Shown: positions 33,304 to 42,409 of the stretch, one piece after another | How the letters are laid out: each line of letters begins with the position of its first letter | Position numbering within the stretch: position 1 is the stretch's first letter | NCBI GenBank assembly: GCA_040880405.1 | Contig: JBBDIM010000021.1 | Coordinates: 1-48,798 of the forward strand | DNA length: 48,798 bases | Source of the DNA: JBBDIM01 sp040880405 | GTDB taxonomy: Bacteria > Planctomycetota > Planctomycetia > Pirellulales > Pirellulaceae | Direction: 5' to 3' | The notes under the pieces: generated by a model | What the model saw: only the letters and a program-made list of their open reading frames with translations | Told to the model about the DNA's origin: nothing | Database searches by the model: none | Position numbers and translations under genes: made by a program

Positions 33304-36300
33304 CTACCGAAAGATCTCCTTCGCGTGGAAACTACCGCCGGGGGTTAACCCCTCTCGGGTCATCGCCGCGATCTCCTCTTCCGTCTCGGTCCGCAAGGCG
33401 AACACCGCCTCGCCAGGGCTGACCAGTTGGTTCCAGTATTTTTCGTACATCGCAACGAGCTCCCGATTTCGGGCCAGATCGCTCGGGACGGCGTGAATCA
33501 TCACGGTTCGCAGCTCCGATGGTTCGAAGTACGTCTTTAAAAACTCCGGCAGTCTGCGAGTGAACCAGTTCCCTTGGGCGAACTTTGCTTTCCGGGGAAT
33601 GACATACCGTGGCCGATGCAGCGGCCCCAAGGCCTCTTGCAAGGCTTGGACAAAACGCTGGCTCTCTTCGCCGCTCGCCTCTTCCAGGAACAACCGGACA
33701 TAGCCGCCATCGCGAGTAGAAGTTTTCAATCGTCGACCTGCCGGCAACAGCTTGGCGTCTTCCAAAGCGTACAAAATGGCGGTGCCGATCGACTGCGAGA
33801 GCGACTCGCTCGACCACGTTTCCCGCTGGCCGGAAAACGGCGGAAAGCCGGCGCGTTCCGAGTCTCGCCGCTCGAGCCGAGCCTCGAACGTGTGGACCGG
33901 TTCACCGTCGTACGGCTTGCCGATTTTCCATAACGCGCGCACTTGATCCCGCTGGGCCGCTCGGGCCAGCATTTCTTGGTTTAGTTCGGCCGTCGAGCCA
34001 TCGAGCAGTTCCGGTTTTCTTTGTGTCAGGGCGGCATGAACATGCCCCACCCCTTTTTCGATCACCGCGTCGTCGGTTACGCCAAAAATATTCTCATGCT
34101 TGCGGATGAACCGCGCATAGTCGTCCAGCCCTTTGCTGAACTCCGGAGCCAGGCAAATCACGTCCCAGTTGTTGGCCACTTTTTCCGGCCAGGCCGGATC
34201 CAACCGAAACGACCGGCCCCGCAACTGCCGGACCGACATGCTGGTGGTGACGGTCGTCAGGTCGATCAGCACATTGATCTTGTTCGCGTCCCACCCTTCA
34301 CCCAGCAGGCCCCGAGTCCCAACCAAACAGCGCGTCAAACCGCGCTGGAACAGCTCGGTAATCATCTGCACGTAGACCCGCGGACACCAATCCTTGCCGC
34401 TACCGGAGACCACATGAAAACCCTCCTCTTCCGCATAGGTGAGCTTGGCGTCATAGCCCCCTTCGGCCAGCCACGCCTCGGCCGCCTGATCAAACGTCTC
34501 CGCCAGGTCGTCATCCACCAGCACGCTTGAACCGGTCACCAGTATCGGGTTCAGGTCGTCGGTCTTCTCGTTTCGCACCAAGGCGCGAAAGGCGGCGATC
34601 GCGCCCCCCGCTTCTTCGTTGAGCAGGTGCTCGATGCCTGCGAGCGTGGCGGAGGTTTTTTCGAAATCGGTGACCACCACCGCGCGGAGTCGGTCCCCCA
34701 TGGCTTCCATTTCGGCGGTCAGGATCGGCAGCAGGGCCGACACTTTGGCCTGGGAGTAGGCCAACACGCGGCCGACCGGCGAGGCACACGCCTGGCAACC
34801 GGTCTCGGTGATCTGCACACCCAACATCCGCAGCCCGGCGATGATTTGCTTGGCCAGCTCATGATCAGCGGGGTTGGGAGAGCGCCGCAGCGCGTGCCGC
34901 ACATACCGGTCCAACACCGGCACCACGATCGAAATCTCCGGCACTTCCGACCACTCTTGGTCGAGCTCCAGCGGCGGGACATTCTCCGGCAGCGGAATCG
35001 CGCGCATCTGCAAAAAGGCCCGAGCCGCCTGGCAAAACTCCGGGTCTCGCTTGACCAACGCTCCCCAGCTTTTTAACCGCACCGCCGCATGCCGCCGTTC
35101 CTGAAGCGCGGTGAACAGCCACTCCGCCAACGCCGCGGTTCGGTTGGACTCTTCCCGCTCAAGGCCGTGCACCACCGGTTCCAGGTCGTCAAACTCCATC
35201 TCCTCCCCCGGTAACGCCGCCGGGGCCCCGGTCGACTCATCGAACACCGCCTCGCTGCTCGACATCACATGCAGGGCCGAAAGCGGATCTTCCTCAAACT
35301 CCGCGCTCTCCTCCTCCGATTCGTCTTGCTCCGGCTCTTCTAGCTCCGCGGCGGCCGCATCCTCCACCGCCGCCATCTCGGCCGAATGCTCACGCGGGGC
35401 ACAGGCCAATTCTAAAACCTGCGCCAAGTGCTGATCCGCCTGGGCCACGTATCGCAGTTCCTCCGCAGTCGGGCGAACGAAGTAGACCAAGTCTTGATAA
35501 GGCGCCAAAAACCCGTCTCGCACCACCGCCGGGACCGGCACGTCATGATCGATCTCACCCAGCATCTCGGCATAACGCTGAAAGTCGGCCGGGCTCGCCC
35601 CACTTCCATCCGGCGGTGTAGCGGTCAGGCCCAAGATCACCGGGTCGTTCAAATACTCCCGCGCATCGGCCAGGACTCGGCCCCAGTGACCGAGCAAGTG
35701 ATGGCACTCGTCTAGGATGATCAACCCCACGCCGATATCCCGCAGCCGCGTAAGGGTTCGCAGCGAGGAGTCGTGCAGCATCTCGAACGATTCACCCCGC
35801 TGGCCCGCCTCGTCCCGGATTTGCTTGCGATAGGCAGAGAGCCGCTGCTCGTAGTAGTCGACATTGTGCCGCTTCAAATCGCGAATCCAAACCTGAGCCT
35901 CGGTCGGATCCTGGGCCTGCCCCTCCTCTACCAACCGATCTTGCCACAGCCCGATCGCCGCCTCGTCCAATCCGTCATCCCCGCGCCGCGGCAAGGTAAC
36001 AGCCTGGTAAGTGAGCGAAGTGAGCAGCCCGGCCCGATCAGCCGAGGTACTCACCTCCGGTCCCAGCGGCGCATCTCCGGCAAACAAATCGATCCGCGCG
36101 GCCCACTGGGCCTGAATCGCGGAGTTCGGACTGAGCACCAGCGCCGGCCGCCGCACACACTCAGCCCACAAATAAAGCCCCAGCACCGTCTTGCCGGAAC
36201 CGGGCGGAGCCACCACATAAAGCTGCCGCTCCCCGGCCTCTAACTGAGGCCGCACCAGATCGACCACCTGCTGCTGCGAAGGGCGGAGCTTGCCTTGAAA

Positions 36301-36345
36301 TTTGATGGTAGGGAAATTCAAAAAACCACACCCCCGAGTTGCCAC
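33304..36345 (-). CDS. Large SF2 DEAD/DEAH-family helicase
   Basis: 1013 residues from a GTG at 36345 (no ATG nearby). Helicase core: Q-like LRPSQQQVVDLV, Walker A APPGSGKTVL (Lys52), Walker B DECH (residues 212-215), SAT-like TATPP, then in the second RecA domain GTRGLLGEGWDANK and motif VI VRQLRGRSFRLD. The two halves are separated by a long insertion with an acidic low-complexity part (EEPEQDESEEESAEFEED) and four Cys-like residues (CQACASPVGR). ATP-driven nucleic-acid remodelling is expected. It resembles type III restriction/res-subunit helicases but has no nuclease or methylase neighbour. Confidence 0.88.
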   Translation of the reverse strand: MATRGCGFLNFPTIKFQGKLRPSQQQVVDLVRPQLEAGERQLYVVAPPGSGKTVLGLYLWAECVRRPALVLSPNSAIQAQWAARIDLFAGDAPLGPEVSTSADRAGLLTSLTYQAVTLPRRGDDGLDEAAIGLWQDRLVEEGQAQDPTEAQVWIRDLKRHNVDYYEQRLSAYRKQIRDEAGQRGESFEMLHDSSLRTLTRLRDIGVGLIILDECHHLLGHWGRVLADAREYLNDPVILGLTATPPDGSGASPADFQRYAEMLGEIDHDVPVPAVVRDGFLAPYQDLVYFVRPTAEELRYVAQADQHLAQVLELACAPREHSAEMAAVEDAAAAELEEPEQDESEEESAEFEEDPLSALHVMSSSEAVFDESTGAPAALPGEEMEFDDLEPVVHGLEREESNRTAALAEWLFTALQERRHAAVRLKSWGALVKRDPEFCQAARAFLQMRAIPLPENVPPLELDQEWSEVPEISIVVPVLDRYVRHALRRSPNPADHELAKQIIAGLRMLGVQITETGCQACASPVGRVLAYSQAKVSALLPILTAEMEAMGDRLRAVVVTDFEKTSATLAGIEHLLNEEAGGAIAAFRALVRNEKTDDLNPILVTGSSVLVDDDLAETFDQAAEAWLAEGGYDAKLTYAEEEGFHVVSGSGKDWCPRVYVQMITELFQRGLTRCLVGTRGLLGEGWDANKINVLIDLTTVTTSMSVRQLRGRSFRLDPAWPEKVANNWDVICLAPEFSKGLDDYARFIRKHENIFGVTDDAVIEKGVGHVHAALTQRKPELLDGSTAELNQEMLARAAQRDQVRALWKIGKPYDGEPVHTFEARLERRDSERAGFPPFSGQRETWSSESLSQSIGTAILYALEDAKLLPAGRRLKTSTRDGGYVRLFLEEASGEESQRFVQALQEALGPLHRPRYVIPRKAKFAQGNWFTRRLPEFLKTYFEPSELRTVMIHAVPSDLARNRELVAMYEKYWNQLVSPGEAVFALRTETEEEIAAMTREGLTPGGSFHAKEIFR

Positions 36346-36465
36346 GAGAAGAAATGCCTAGGCCAAGCAGCATTTTGGTGGAGCGGCAGTCGTCGAACCA
36401 GCCCTGGGGTAAGGCTGTGCCCAATTTGCATGTCGAGGGGTCGGGTGCGAGGGTACCAGGTTTCC

Positions 36466-36628
36466 GGGTGCCATGCCCACGCCCTCCAACGTGGGCATGT
36501 TTTGGCGGGAAAGTTCCCCACGGGCAACGCCGTTTAATGGAATCCGAACCGGCGTACGGACTTCCGGGAATAGACAATATCAATGCTCACTTCTCATGCC
36601 CACGTTGGAGGGCGTGGGCATGGCACCC
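36466..36628. repeat. REP/BIME-like pair of inverted hairpins, copy 3
   Basis: Left unit 36466-36499 and right unit 36595-36628 with stem CATGCCCACG/CGTGGGCATG as in copies 1 and 2, but a shorter spacer (about 95 bp). The spacer contains GGCAACGCCGT and AATCCGAACCGGCGT segments also found at 40501-40560. It fills the gap between the helicase start and the sialidase-like gene. Confidence 0.85.
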
Positions 36629-36676
36629 AGACTATCGTGCCGCGTCCCGGTGCAGCTTTCGGAATGTGAAAATGAT

Positions 36677-37918
36677 TTACGAAGCCCGGTTCGGGCGGTC
36701 CCATCGGATCCTTGCCACAAACACACTCCCATCGCTCCCGTGCTTCTCCACTCCCTTGGGCTGCATCCATTCACTTACGGTTACCCAGGTCTCGTCGTCG
36801 CTGACTCGGGTGACGCCGAAGTTGCCCAGCCGGGCCCCACGCTCGGGGACGAGAATGCGTTCCGTTTCACGGATGACGCGGAGCGTGTCGGGGTCGACTT
36901 GGGCCATGAATAGCGGGGCGCGGTGGCGGAAGACGTGGTCGTTGTCGGCTCCGCGGCGGGTATACACCAGGAACAGGCCGCCTGCGTGCGTTACCCAGTG
37001 CTGCTGGGTGTTGTAGTTGCCCAGGTCGCTGCCGTCGTCAAATTGCCAGGGACGAAGCGGTTCGAAATCGAGGCCGTCCCGGCTCCGCGTCACGTAACCT
37101 TGACGGTCGTTGCGGAGGGTCAAGAAAAAGGTGCCGCCGAACCGCGTTAACGAGGGCTCGTGCAGCCCGCGGGTTTTGTCTTCGACGGCCATCTCTTGGC
37201 CATGTTCTAGGTACGTCAACGTCTTACCGTCCCACGAACAACGCGCGACGCTGACGTGTGAGTTTTTCCCTGGCGGCTGAAAGTAGAACGGAAGCAAGAT
37301 CGTGCCGTCCTCTAAGTCGTATCGTTGGGTGCAGCCGGCGCCCGCGTTGTGGAATTTGGGGTCTTCCGGCAGCGGCATCTTTCGCCACGCTTGCCATTGC
37401 CCTTGGGCCGCATCGTAAACCGCATAGGCGGTATGTCTTGGTCGTGGATGAGGCACCTTCCAGTCCGGCGTGTAAACCACCGTGTGGCCGGTTCCTAGTA
37501 GCGTTTGGGTTGGGGCGTGCCACGTGGGCCAGAAATCGCTGACGGCGACCGGACGTTTTTGGCCATCGAGCGTCTCGTGCCGCACGGCCAGCGCTTCCTG
37601 CGGCTTCGGTTCTGTCCAGGTTTGACCCAGGTCGTCGGTATGCAGACCGTGCATCGCTTTGAAGACGTCGCTGCCCGAGAGGTCCAGCGTGTTCATCGTC
37701 ATCACCACTCGGGGCTGCCGGCCGGTGCCAGCCGCTGGCACAATCCCCGCGCGGGGATGCGACCAACATTTCTTTCCATCGAATAGCCGGGTGGGAACGT
37801 CTCGAGTCAGTTCGTACTGAGGACGAGTGGGCTCCTGGGCCGGAGACCAGCGGCTTAGCGTGAACGTGGTAATGCCGGCACAAAGGCCCTGGGTCAAGAA
37901 GTCGCGTCGTTTGAGCAT
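36677..37918 (-). CDS. Tat-exported sialidase-fold protein (exo-alpha-sialidase-like)
   Basis: 413 residues. Twin-arginine signal KRRDFLTQGLCAGITTF. Beta-propeller with an Asp-box-like TDDLGQTW (~95-102) and further repeats such as RNDRQGYVTRSRDGLDFEPL; catalytic Arg/Tyr residues cannot be fixed by eye. Sialidase-fold proteins in planctomycetes act on exported polysaccharides. Start at ATG 37918. Monocistronic, near repeat clusters on both sides. Confidence 0.75.
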   Translation of the reverse strand: MLKRRDFLTQGLCAGITTFTLSRWSPAQEPTRPQYELTRDVPTRLFDGKKCWSHPRAGIVPAAGTGRQPRVVMTMNTLDLSGSDVFKAMHGLHTDDLGQTWTEPKPQEALAVRHETLDGQKRPVAVSDFWPTWHAPTQTLLGTGHTVVYTPDWKVPHPRPRHTAYAVYDAAQGQWQAWRKMPLPEDPKFHNAGAGCTQRYDLEDGTILLPFYFQPPGKNSHVSVARCSWDGKTLTYLEHGQEMAVEDKTRGLHEPSLTRFGGTFFLTLRNDRQGYVTRSRDGLDFEPLRPWQFDDGSDLGNYNTQQHWVTHAGGLFLVYTRRGADNDHVFRHRAPLFMAQVDPDTLRVIRETERILVPERGARLGNFGVTRVSDDETWVTVSEWMQPKGVEKHGSDGSVFVARIRWDRPNRAS

Positions 37919-38128
37919 TGGTCGAAGCCTCGGGGGTTTAGGTTGCTGCTCATTCTAATGGAAGATGAGGACCGGGGCAAAAAAGAGAATTTCATAACAG
38001 TTCAGCCGCCTGAAGTCGCTGACTAGCTCCCTGCCTGAATGAGCCGACACGGGGCTATCCCCAATTCACCCAGGCCCAAAAGGCTGACACAATTCAATCG
38101 AGCAGCATCGATTTACTCGAAGTCTGTT

Positions 38129-38208
38129 TTTGAAACGCAGAGCCGCGGAGATCGCAGACGACCTACGTGCAAGTTGCGTCTCCGCGTTCTGCGGCTCTGC
38201 GTTTCAAA
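38129..38208. repeat. 18-bp perfect inverted repeat (CGCAGAGCCGC type)
   Basis: TTTGAAACGCAGAGCCGC at 38129-38146 and its exact complement at 38191-38208, enclosing 44 nt of GC-rich, partly self-complementary sequence. From memory, this sequence type recurs in intergenic DNA of unrelated bacteria; not checked by search. Confidence 0.7.
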
Positions 38209-38273
38209 CCTGGAAAGCGTCTGTTTCGTGGTTAAAAAAATGAGCCGCGAGTTGCTTTGCCCCAGTGAAAGTC

Positions 38274-38347
38274 ATCCGTGAAATCCGTGTAATCCGTGGT
38301 TAAAAACAAAAAAGCATCGAACCACGGATTACGCGGATTTCTCGGAT
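38274..38347. repeat. 28-bp inverted repeat (ATCCGTGTAATCCGTGG type)
   Basis: ATCCGTGAAATCCGTGTAATC... at 38274-38301 pairs with AACCACGGATTACGCGG... at 38320-38347, 26 of 28 matching. A short A-rich loop lies between. The ATCCGTGTAATCCGTGG core is, from memory, a common intergenic repeat in several phyla. Confidence 0.75.
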
Positions 38348-38475
38348 AAGACGAAAGGGGGCGGAGCGGATGGAGTCTTCACCGGTTCACCGTGAGTGAG
38401 GGTTTTGGTTGTCCGAGCTTGGCCGCTTTGGTGGTGGATGATGCGTGTTGCTGGTGGAAACTCTTCCCGCCCAAG

Positions 38476-38510
38476 CATGCCCACGCTTTCCGGGCGTGGG
38501 CATGGCACCC
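38476..38510. repeat. REP-like hairpin, half copy
   Basis: CATGCCCACGC/GCGTGGGCATG (11-bp perfect stem, loop TTTCCGG) ending GCACCC. The loop differs from copies 1-3 but matches the one at 40577-40611. No inverted partner is nearby. Confidence 0.75.
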
Positions 38511-38554
38511 ACGTAAGTAGGCATCTCTGGTTTTGCGGGGGGATGAGGAAAAAA

Positions 38555-38586
38555 TTTCTCTCGCAAAGCCGCCAAGCCGCAAAGGA
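38555..38586. repeat. TCTCGCAAAGCCGC-type short repeat
   Basis: TTCTCTCGCAAAGCCGCCAA followed by GCCGCAAAGGA. It is similar to degenerate intergenic repeats seen (from memory) in diverse bacteria. Unpaired here. Assigned by pattern only. Confidence 0.45.
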
Positions 38587-38652
38587 GGAAACTGGGGCAG
38601 AGAAAACCGAGCTGGCCAAATCGGATCGCGGCGACCGCCCGTTAAGCGTTAA

Positions 38653-38745
38653 CTACGATTGATGCGATTCCATCACAAAGCACTTTAGCTTGCCATCTTC
38701 GCCGAATTCGAAGTCCCACTCGGTCTGGGAGTTGGGCTCGAATGT
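38653..38745 (-). pseudogene. Coding-like 30-codon stretch directly after the dnaB stop, in frame
   Basis: Immediately after the dnaB TAG (38746-38748) the same frame continues for 30 codons (TFEPNSQTEWDFEFGEDGKL...) to a TAG at 38653-38655. Codon third positions are G/C-rich (21 of 30), as in the real genes. The dnaB end itself looks complete, so this is probably the 3' remnant of another gene, or a readthrough tail; it has no start or ribosome site of its own. Confidence 0.35.
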
Positions 38746-40185
38746 CTAGAACTCGGCACCCTGACTATTGAACGCGGAAAAGTCGTCTGGTTCGCGGTCA
38801 AACGCGTTTTCGAAGCGGGTGAAGTCTTTCAACCAAGTGAGCTTAATGTCACCCACCGGGCCGTTACGCTGTTTGGCGATGATCAACTCCGCCGCTCCGG
38901 CGAACTGGTCCTTTTCCTCACCTGAATGATAATATTCCTCCCGGTGGACGAACATCACCACGTCGGCGTCCTGCTCGATGGCGCCCGACTCGCGGAGATG
39001 GCTCAGCTTCGGTCGATTGTCCTTGGAGGCTTCCGCCTGCCGATTGAGCTGGGCCAAGCAGAGGATCGGGACGTTCATTTCCCGCGCCAGGCCTTTTAGC
39101 CGCCGCGCGATTTTGGCGACCTGTTCCTGCCGCGGGTCGTTTGAGTTGTCCGGCTCGATGAGCTGTAAGTAGTCGATCACGATCAGCCCCAGGCGGGTTT
39201 CCTGGCGACAAATCCGCCGGGCCGAAGCAGCGATTTCCGCCACGGTGCGGCTCGGGGAATCGTCGACATACAGCGGGGCCTCGCCGACTAGCGCCGACTT
39301 TTCGACTAAGCGCATCCGATCCTCCGCCGCCAAGGTACCATTTCGGAGGCGGTGCCCGTTAACCTTGGCCACGGAACAGAGCAGACGATCGCACAGTTCG
39401 ATTGATCCCATTTCCAGGCTGATAAACAGGACAGGAACGCGGTTATGGACCGCGATGTTTTCCGCGATGTTCATCGCCAGCGCCGTTTTGCCCATGGAGG
39501 GTCGGGCCGCGAGGATCAATAGTTCGGAGCCGTGAAAACCACCAGTCATTTCGTCCAGATCGGTATAGCCGGTCATCGCTCCGTCGTCGTTGTACTCACC
39601 CCGGAGTCGAGCGTCGATCCGCTCCATCGAGGCGGTCACGATTTCCCGCATGCTGGCCATCGACTTGGTGTCGCGGCCATCCAGGATCGAGAAGATCCGC
39701 TGTTCCGCCTGGCCGATCAACTCCTCCGGCTTGCCGGTCTCTTGGTAGGCGGATTGCAGGATATCGGTCGCGGCGTTGATTAAATTGCGACTGGTCGCCT
39801 TGTTGCGGACAATCTCGGCGTAGCTTTCCGCGTGAGCCGCGTGCGGTACCGCCCTGGCGATCTTGGCCAAGTAAGCGGCCCCGCCGATGAACTCCCAGTC
39901 CCCCGCTTCCTTGATCTGCTCACTCAGCAGCGTGATATCGACCTTGCGGCCACTGTTGTGCAAGTTGAGCATATGCTCGAACAGCTTGCGGTTGGCATCG
40001 TCGTAAAAGTCGTCTGGACGGATGACCATGATCACATCGTCGATCACATCTGGCAGCAGCATGATGCTGCCCAGCACGCAGTATTCCGCCTCGATACTGC
40101 ACGGGGGTTGGTTGTCGAACAACTTCTCCGGACTGATTTGCTCGGGTCGGTCGAAGCGTCGTTTTTGTGTTTTTTCTTTTGCCAT
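38746..40185 (-). CDS. dnaB: Replicative DNA helicase DnaB
   Basis: 479 residues; ring helicase that opens the replication fork. An N-terminal DnaB domain (~25-130: SIEAEYCVLGSIML) and a RecA-like core with Walker A ARPSMGKTAL (Lys233), Walker B IVIDYLQLI, motif LSHLRESGAIEQDADVV and the arginine-finger region near FVHREEYY. The start has an ideal AAGGAGGAT 7 nt upstream. It closes the rpsF-ssb-rplI-dnaB order typical of many bacteria. About 440 bp separate it from rplI, including a repeat. Confidence 0.97.
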   Translation of the reverse strand: MAKEKTQKRRFDRPEQISPEKLFDNQPPCSIEAEYCVLGSIMLLPDVIDDVIMVIRPDDFYDDANRKLFEHMLNLHNSGRKVDITLLSEQIKEAGDWEFIGGAAYLAKIARAVPHAAHAESYAEIVRNKATSRNLINAATDILQSAYQETGKPEELIGQAEQRIFSILDGRDTKSMASMREIVTASMERIDARLRGEYNDDGAMTGYTDLDEMTGGFHGSELLILAARPSMGKTALAMNIAENIAVHNRVPVLFISLEMGSIELCDRLLCSVAKVNGHRLRNGTLAAEDRMRLVEKSALVGEAPLYVDDSPSRTVAEIAASARRICRQETRLGLIVIDYLQLIEPDNSNDPRQEQVAKIARRLKGLAREMNVPILCLAQLNRQAEASKDNRPKLSHLRESGAIEQDADVVMFVHREEYYHSGEEKDQFAGAAELIIAKQRNGPVGDIKLTWLKDFTRFENAFDREPDDFSAFNSQGAEF

Positions 40186-40500
40186 GGGGCATCCTCCTTG
40201 GTTGGCACCGGGGCTCCTGGGTTGGGGCCTGGCACCCTTGCTTAATCGTACCGCGCCGGGGCTTCTCCGCAGCCAGAGGAATTTCGCAGACGGAGCGGTC
40301 GAGGGGAAGGACGAGCGGTCGAATTTTGTGGTTCGGCCCTTCGTGAAGCGCTGATTTAACCGATAGAAACAGCAACACGCGGCTCAAAAATCGTTTTAAG
40401 CCGCGTGTGGAAAATGATTCGATCGGTTGTCGCCAAAGCGGACGCGACGTACCAGTGATGCATCGAATGAGAGATTATGGGTGGCACGCATCGGACCCCC

Positions 40501-40611
40501 AACGGCAACGCCGTCTAATGGAATCCGAACCGGCGTCCGGTCTTCCCGAAAAGCGCAAAGATCATCTCGCACTTCTCATGCCCACGCTTTCCGGGCGTGG
40601 GCATGGCACCC
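40501..40611. repeat. REP-like element, truncated copy
   Basis: The right hairpin unit 40577-40611 (11-bp stem, loop TTTCCGG) is preceded by a spacer (40501-40570) shared with the spacer of copy 3, including GGCAACGCCGT and AATCCGAACCGGCGT. The left hairpin unit is missing; a GGGTGGCAC fragment at 40480 stands near its place. It lies in the 443-bp gap between dnaB and rplI, where nothing else was found. Confidence 0.75.
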
Positions 40612-40628
40612 AGCTTCGCAATGGCCCG

Positions 40629-41159
40629 TTAGTTGTCGCCGCTGACGGTCGGGACGACCCAGACCTTCAGTTCGGCCTCGATCTCGGCGTGCAGGTGGAT
40701 CTTCACGGTGTACAAACCGAGCTCCTTCAGCGGACCTTGCAGGCGGACCTGGTCTGGAGTGACAGTGAAGTTTTGCTCTTTGAGAGCCGTGACGATATCG
40801 GGGGCGCCGACCGAGCCATACAAGTGACCTTCGTCATTGGCGTTGGCCTCGATGGTGACACTTTGCCGGTTGAGCAGATCGGCGATCGCCTTCAGGCCGA
40901 CCAATCGCGACTTCTCGATTTCCAGCAGTTTGGCGCGGTGCTTGTCGACCATTCGCTTGTGGTGGTCGGTGGCAATCGTGGCCAGGCCTTGTGGAATCAG
41001 GTAGTTCGTGGCGTAGCCGGGCCGAACCTCGACGACATCCCCCTGGGTTCCCAGGTGATCGATCGATTGAATCAACAGCAACTCAATGCCGCCGTTTTGG
41101 CCTTTAGGGAGGCGTTTCCAGGTACGCTGGTTATGCTTTTGGGAACGAGTGCTGGGCAT
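40629..41159 (-). CDS. rplI: 50S ribosomal protein L9
   Basis: 176 residues. The N-terminal domain (LLLIQSIDHLGTQGDVVEVRPGYATNYLIPQGLA) and the C-terminal domain (~95-170) match L9. Compared with usual ~150-residue L9, there is an extra basic N-terminal stretch of about 25 residues (PSTRSQKHNQRTWKRLPKGQ). The start ATG 41159 has AGAGGAA 9 nt upstream, so the extension is probably real. L9 binds 23S rRNA and affects frame maintenance. Confidence 0.95.
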   Translation of the reverse strand: MPSTRSQKHNQRTWKRLPKGQNGGIELLLIQSIDHLGTQGDVVEVRPGYATNYLIPQGLATIATDHHKRMVDKHRAKLLEIEKSRLVGLKAIADLLNRQSVTIEANANDEGHLYGSVGAPDIVTALKEQNFTVTPDQVRLQGPLKELGLYTVKIHLHAEIEAELKVWVVPTVSGDN

Positions 41160-41318
41160 CGTCGCGGTTCCTCTTCGGGGCTGACCGCCGCATCGGGGTC
41201 AGGCACCGGATGTAGTCAAATACGTAAGGTTGGTTGTAAACAAGACGGGGGACTTTAGGTTCTCAAGGAGCCCACTCGTCACAAAATCTTTTAGGAGTGA
41301 TATGGCGATCCGATCGGA

Positions 41319-41825
41319 TTAAAACGGGATGTCGTCATCTCCGCCGCCACCGCTATCGTACGAGGGCTCATCTCCACCGGAGCGGCCGCCACCGAAATCG
41401 TCGGGCTCACCATAGTTGCCGCCACCACCGCCGGAGGGACGTTGCTGTCGCGCAGAGCCACCACCACCTCCGCCGCCGGCGGGCGCCCCACCGCCACCCC
41501 GGCCGCCCAGCATTTGCATTTTCTCGCCAATGACCTTGAGCTTCGAACGCTTCTGGCCGTCGGTTTCCCACGAGTCGAGTTTCAGTCGACCTTCAACCAA
41601 CACCGACGATCCCTTCCCCAGGTACTCGCCCGCGACTTCAGCGGTCCTTCCCCAGAGGGTGACATCGACAAAGGTGGTCTCTTCGATCCACTCGCCCGCT
41701 TGGTTCTTCCGCCGATCGTTGACGGCCAGCCCGAGATCGGTAACCGCCATCCCGCTTTGCAGGTAGCGGATATCGATATCCCGCGTTACGTTCCCGACCA
41801 AAATCACTCGATTGAAACTTGCCAT
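41319..41825 (-). CDS. ssb: Single-stranded DNA-binding protein
   Basis: 168 residues. OB fold (~1-108: NRVILVGNVTRDIDIRYLQSG ... FVDVTLWGRTAEVAGEYLGKG), then a Gly-rich disordered tail and the acidic tip DDDIPF for protein partners. Start ATG 41825 with AGGAG 8 nt upstream; the frame is open beyond but unsupported. It lies 10 bp after rpsF on the same strand. Confidence 0.97.
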   Translation of the reverse strand: MASFNRVILVGNVTRDIDIRYLQSGMAVTDLGLAVNDRRKNQAGEWIEETTFVDVTLWGRTAEVAGEYLGKGSSVLVEGRLKLDSWETDGQKRSKLKVIGEKMQMLGGRGGGGAPAGGGGGGGSARQQRPSGGGGGNYGEPDDFGGGRSGGDEPSYDSGGGGDDDIPF

Positions 41826-41835
41826 CGAAAGGCTC

Positions 41836-42264
41836 CTACTCGCTTGCGTTGACCGCCTCTTCATCGGCGTCGACTTCGTCGGCGGCGGCGTCATTCGGGG
41901 CCGCGTCGTCGTCGGAGGAATCGCCGTTCACCTCATGCCCCTCGGCATGGGCCACCAGCATGTCGACAATCCGCGGGTCGTGCTTCACGAACAGAAATCG
42001 CACGACGTTATCGCTGATGTTGCACTGATACGTCAGGTCGTTCAATAACTGGCCATCAAGCCGGAAATAGGTCAACCAGTAAGTACCCTTACGATGTCCA
42101 TCGATCGGGTAGGCCAATCGCTGTTCCGCCCACATACGACTCACCAGCGTTTCGCCACCTAGCTTTTCGACAAATCCGTCGATCTGGCCTGCGACTCCCG
42201 CTGGATCTTTCGCGTATTTGTTCGAATCCAGGATGAACATCCCTTCATAAACATAAGCCGCCAA
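41836..42264 (-). CDS. rpsF: 30S ribosomal protein S6
   Basis: 142 residues: AAYVYEGMFILDSNKY, then the helix GFVEKLGGETLVSRMW, strand RKGTYWLTYFRL and RFLFVKHDPRIVDMLV. A long acidic tail (SSDDDAAPNDAAADEVDADE) follows. The start is TTG at 42264 with AGGAG 7 nt upstream; the next ATG would remove the first strand. S6 usually pairs with S18, but no rpsR follows. Confidence 0.95.
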   Translation of the reverse strand: MAAYVYEGMFILDSNKYAKDPAGVAGQIDGFVEKLGGETLVSRMWAEQRLAYPIDGHRKGTYWLTYFRLDGQLLNDLTYQCNISDNVVRFLFVKHDPRIVDMLVAHAEGHEVNGDSSDDDAAPNDAAADEVDADEEAVNASE

Positions 42265-42409
42265 TGTAGATCTCCTCGAGTGTAACTGAACAATGTGTTC
42301 GGTTGTTGTGTATTCGATTGCCGCGTATTCGGTTGCCGGTTGCGATTGTTTTCGCCACCCCCGGGAAGCACCCCTAAGTGACCAATCGGCTGGCGTTCAA
42401 TGCATCGAT

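Noticed and set aside
38039..38281. 80-codon + strand frame upstream of dnaB
   Set aside because: It is made mostly of inverted-repeat sequence; no ribosome site or domain.
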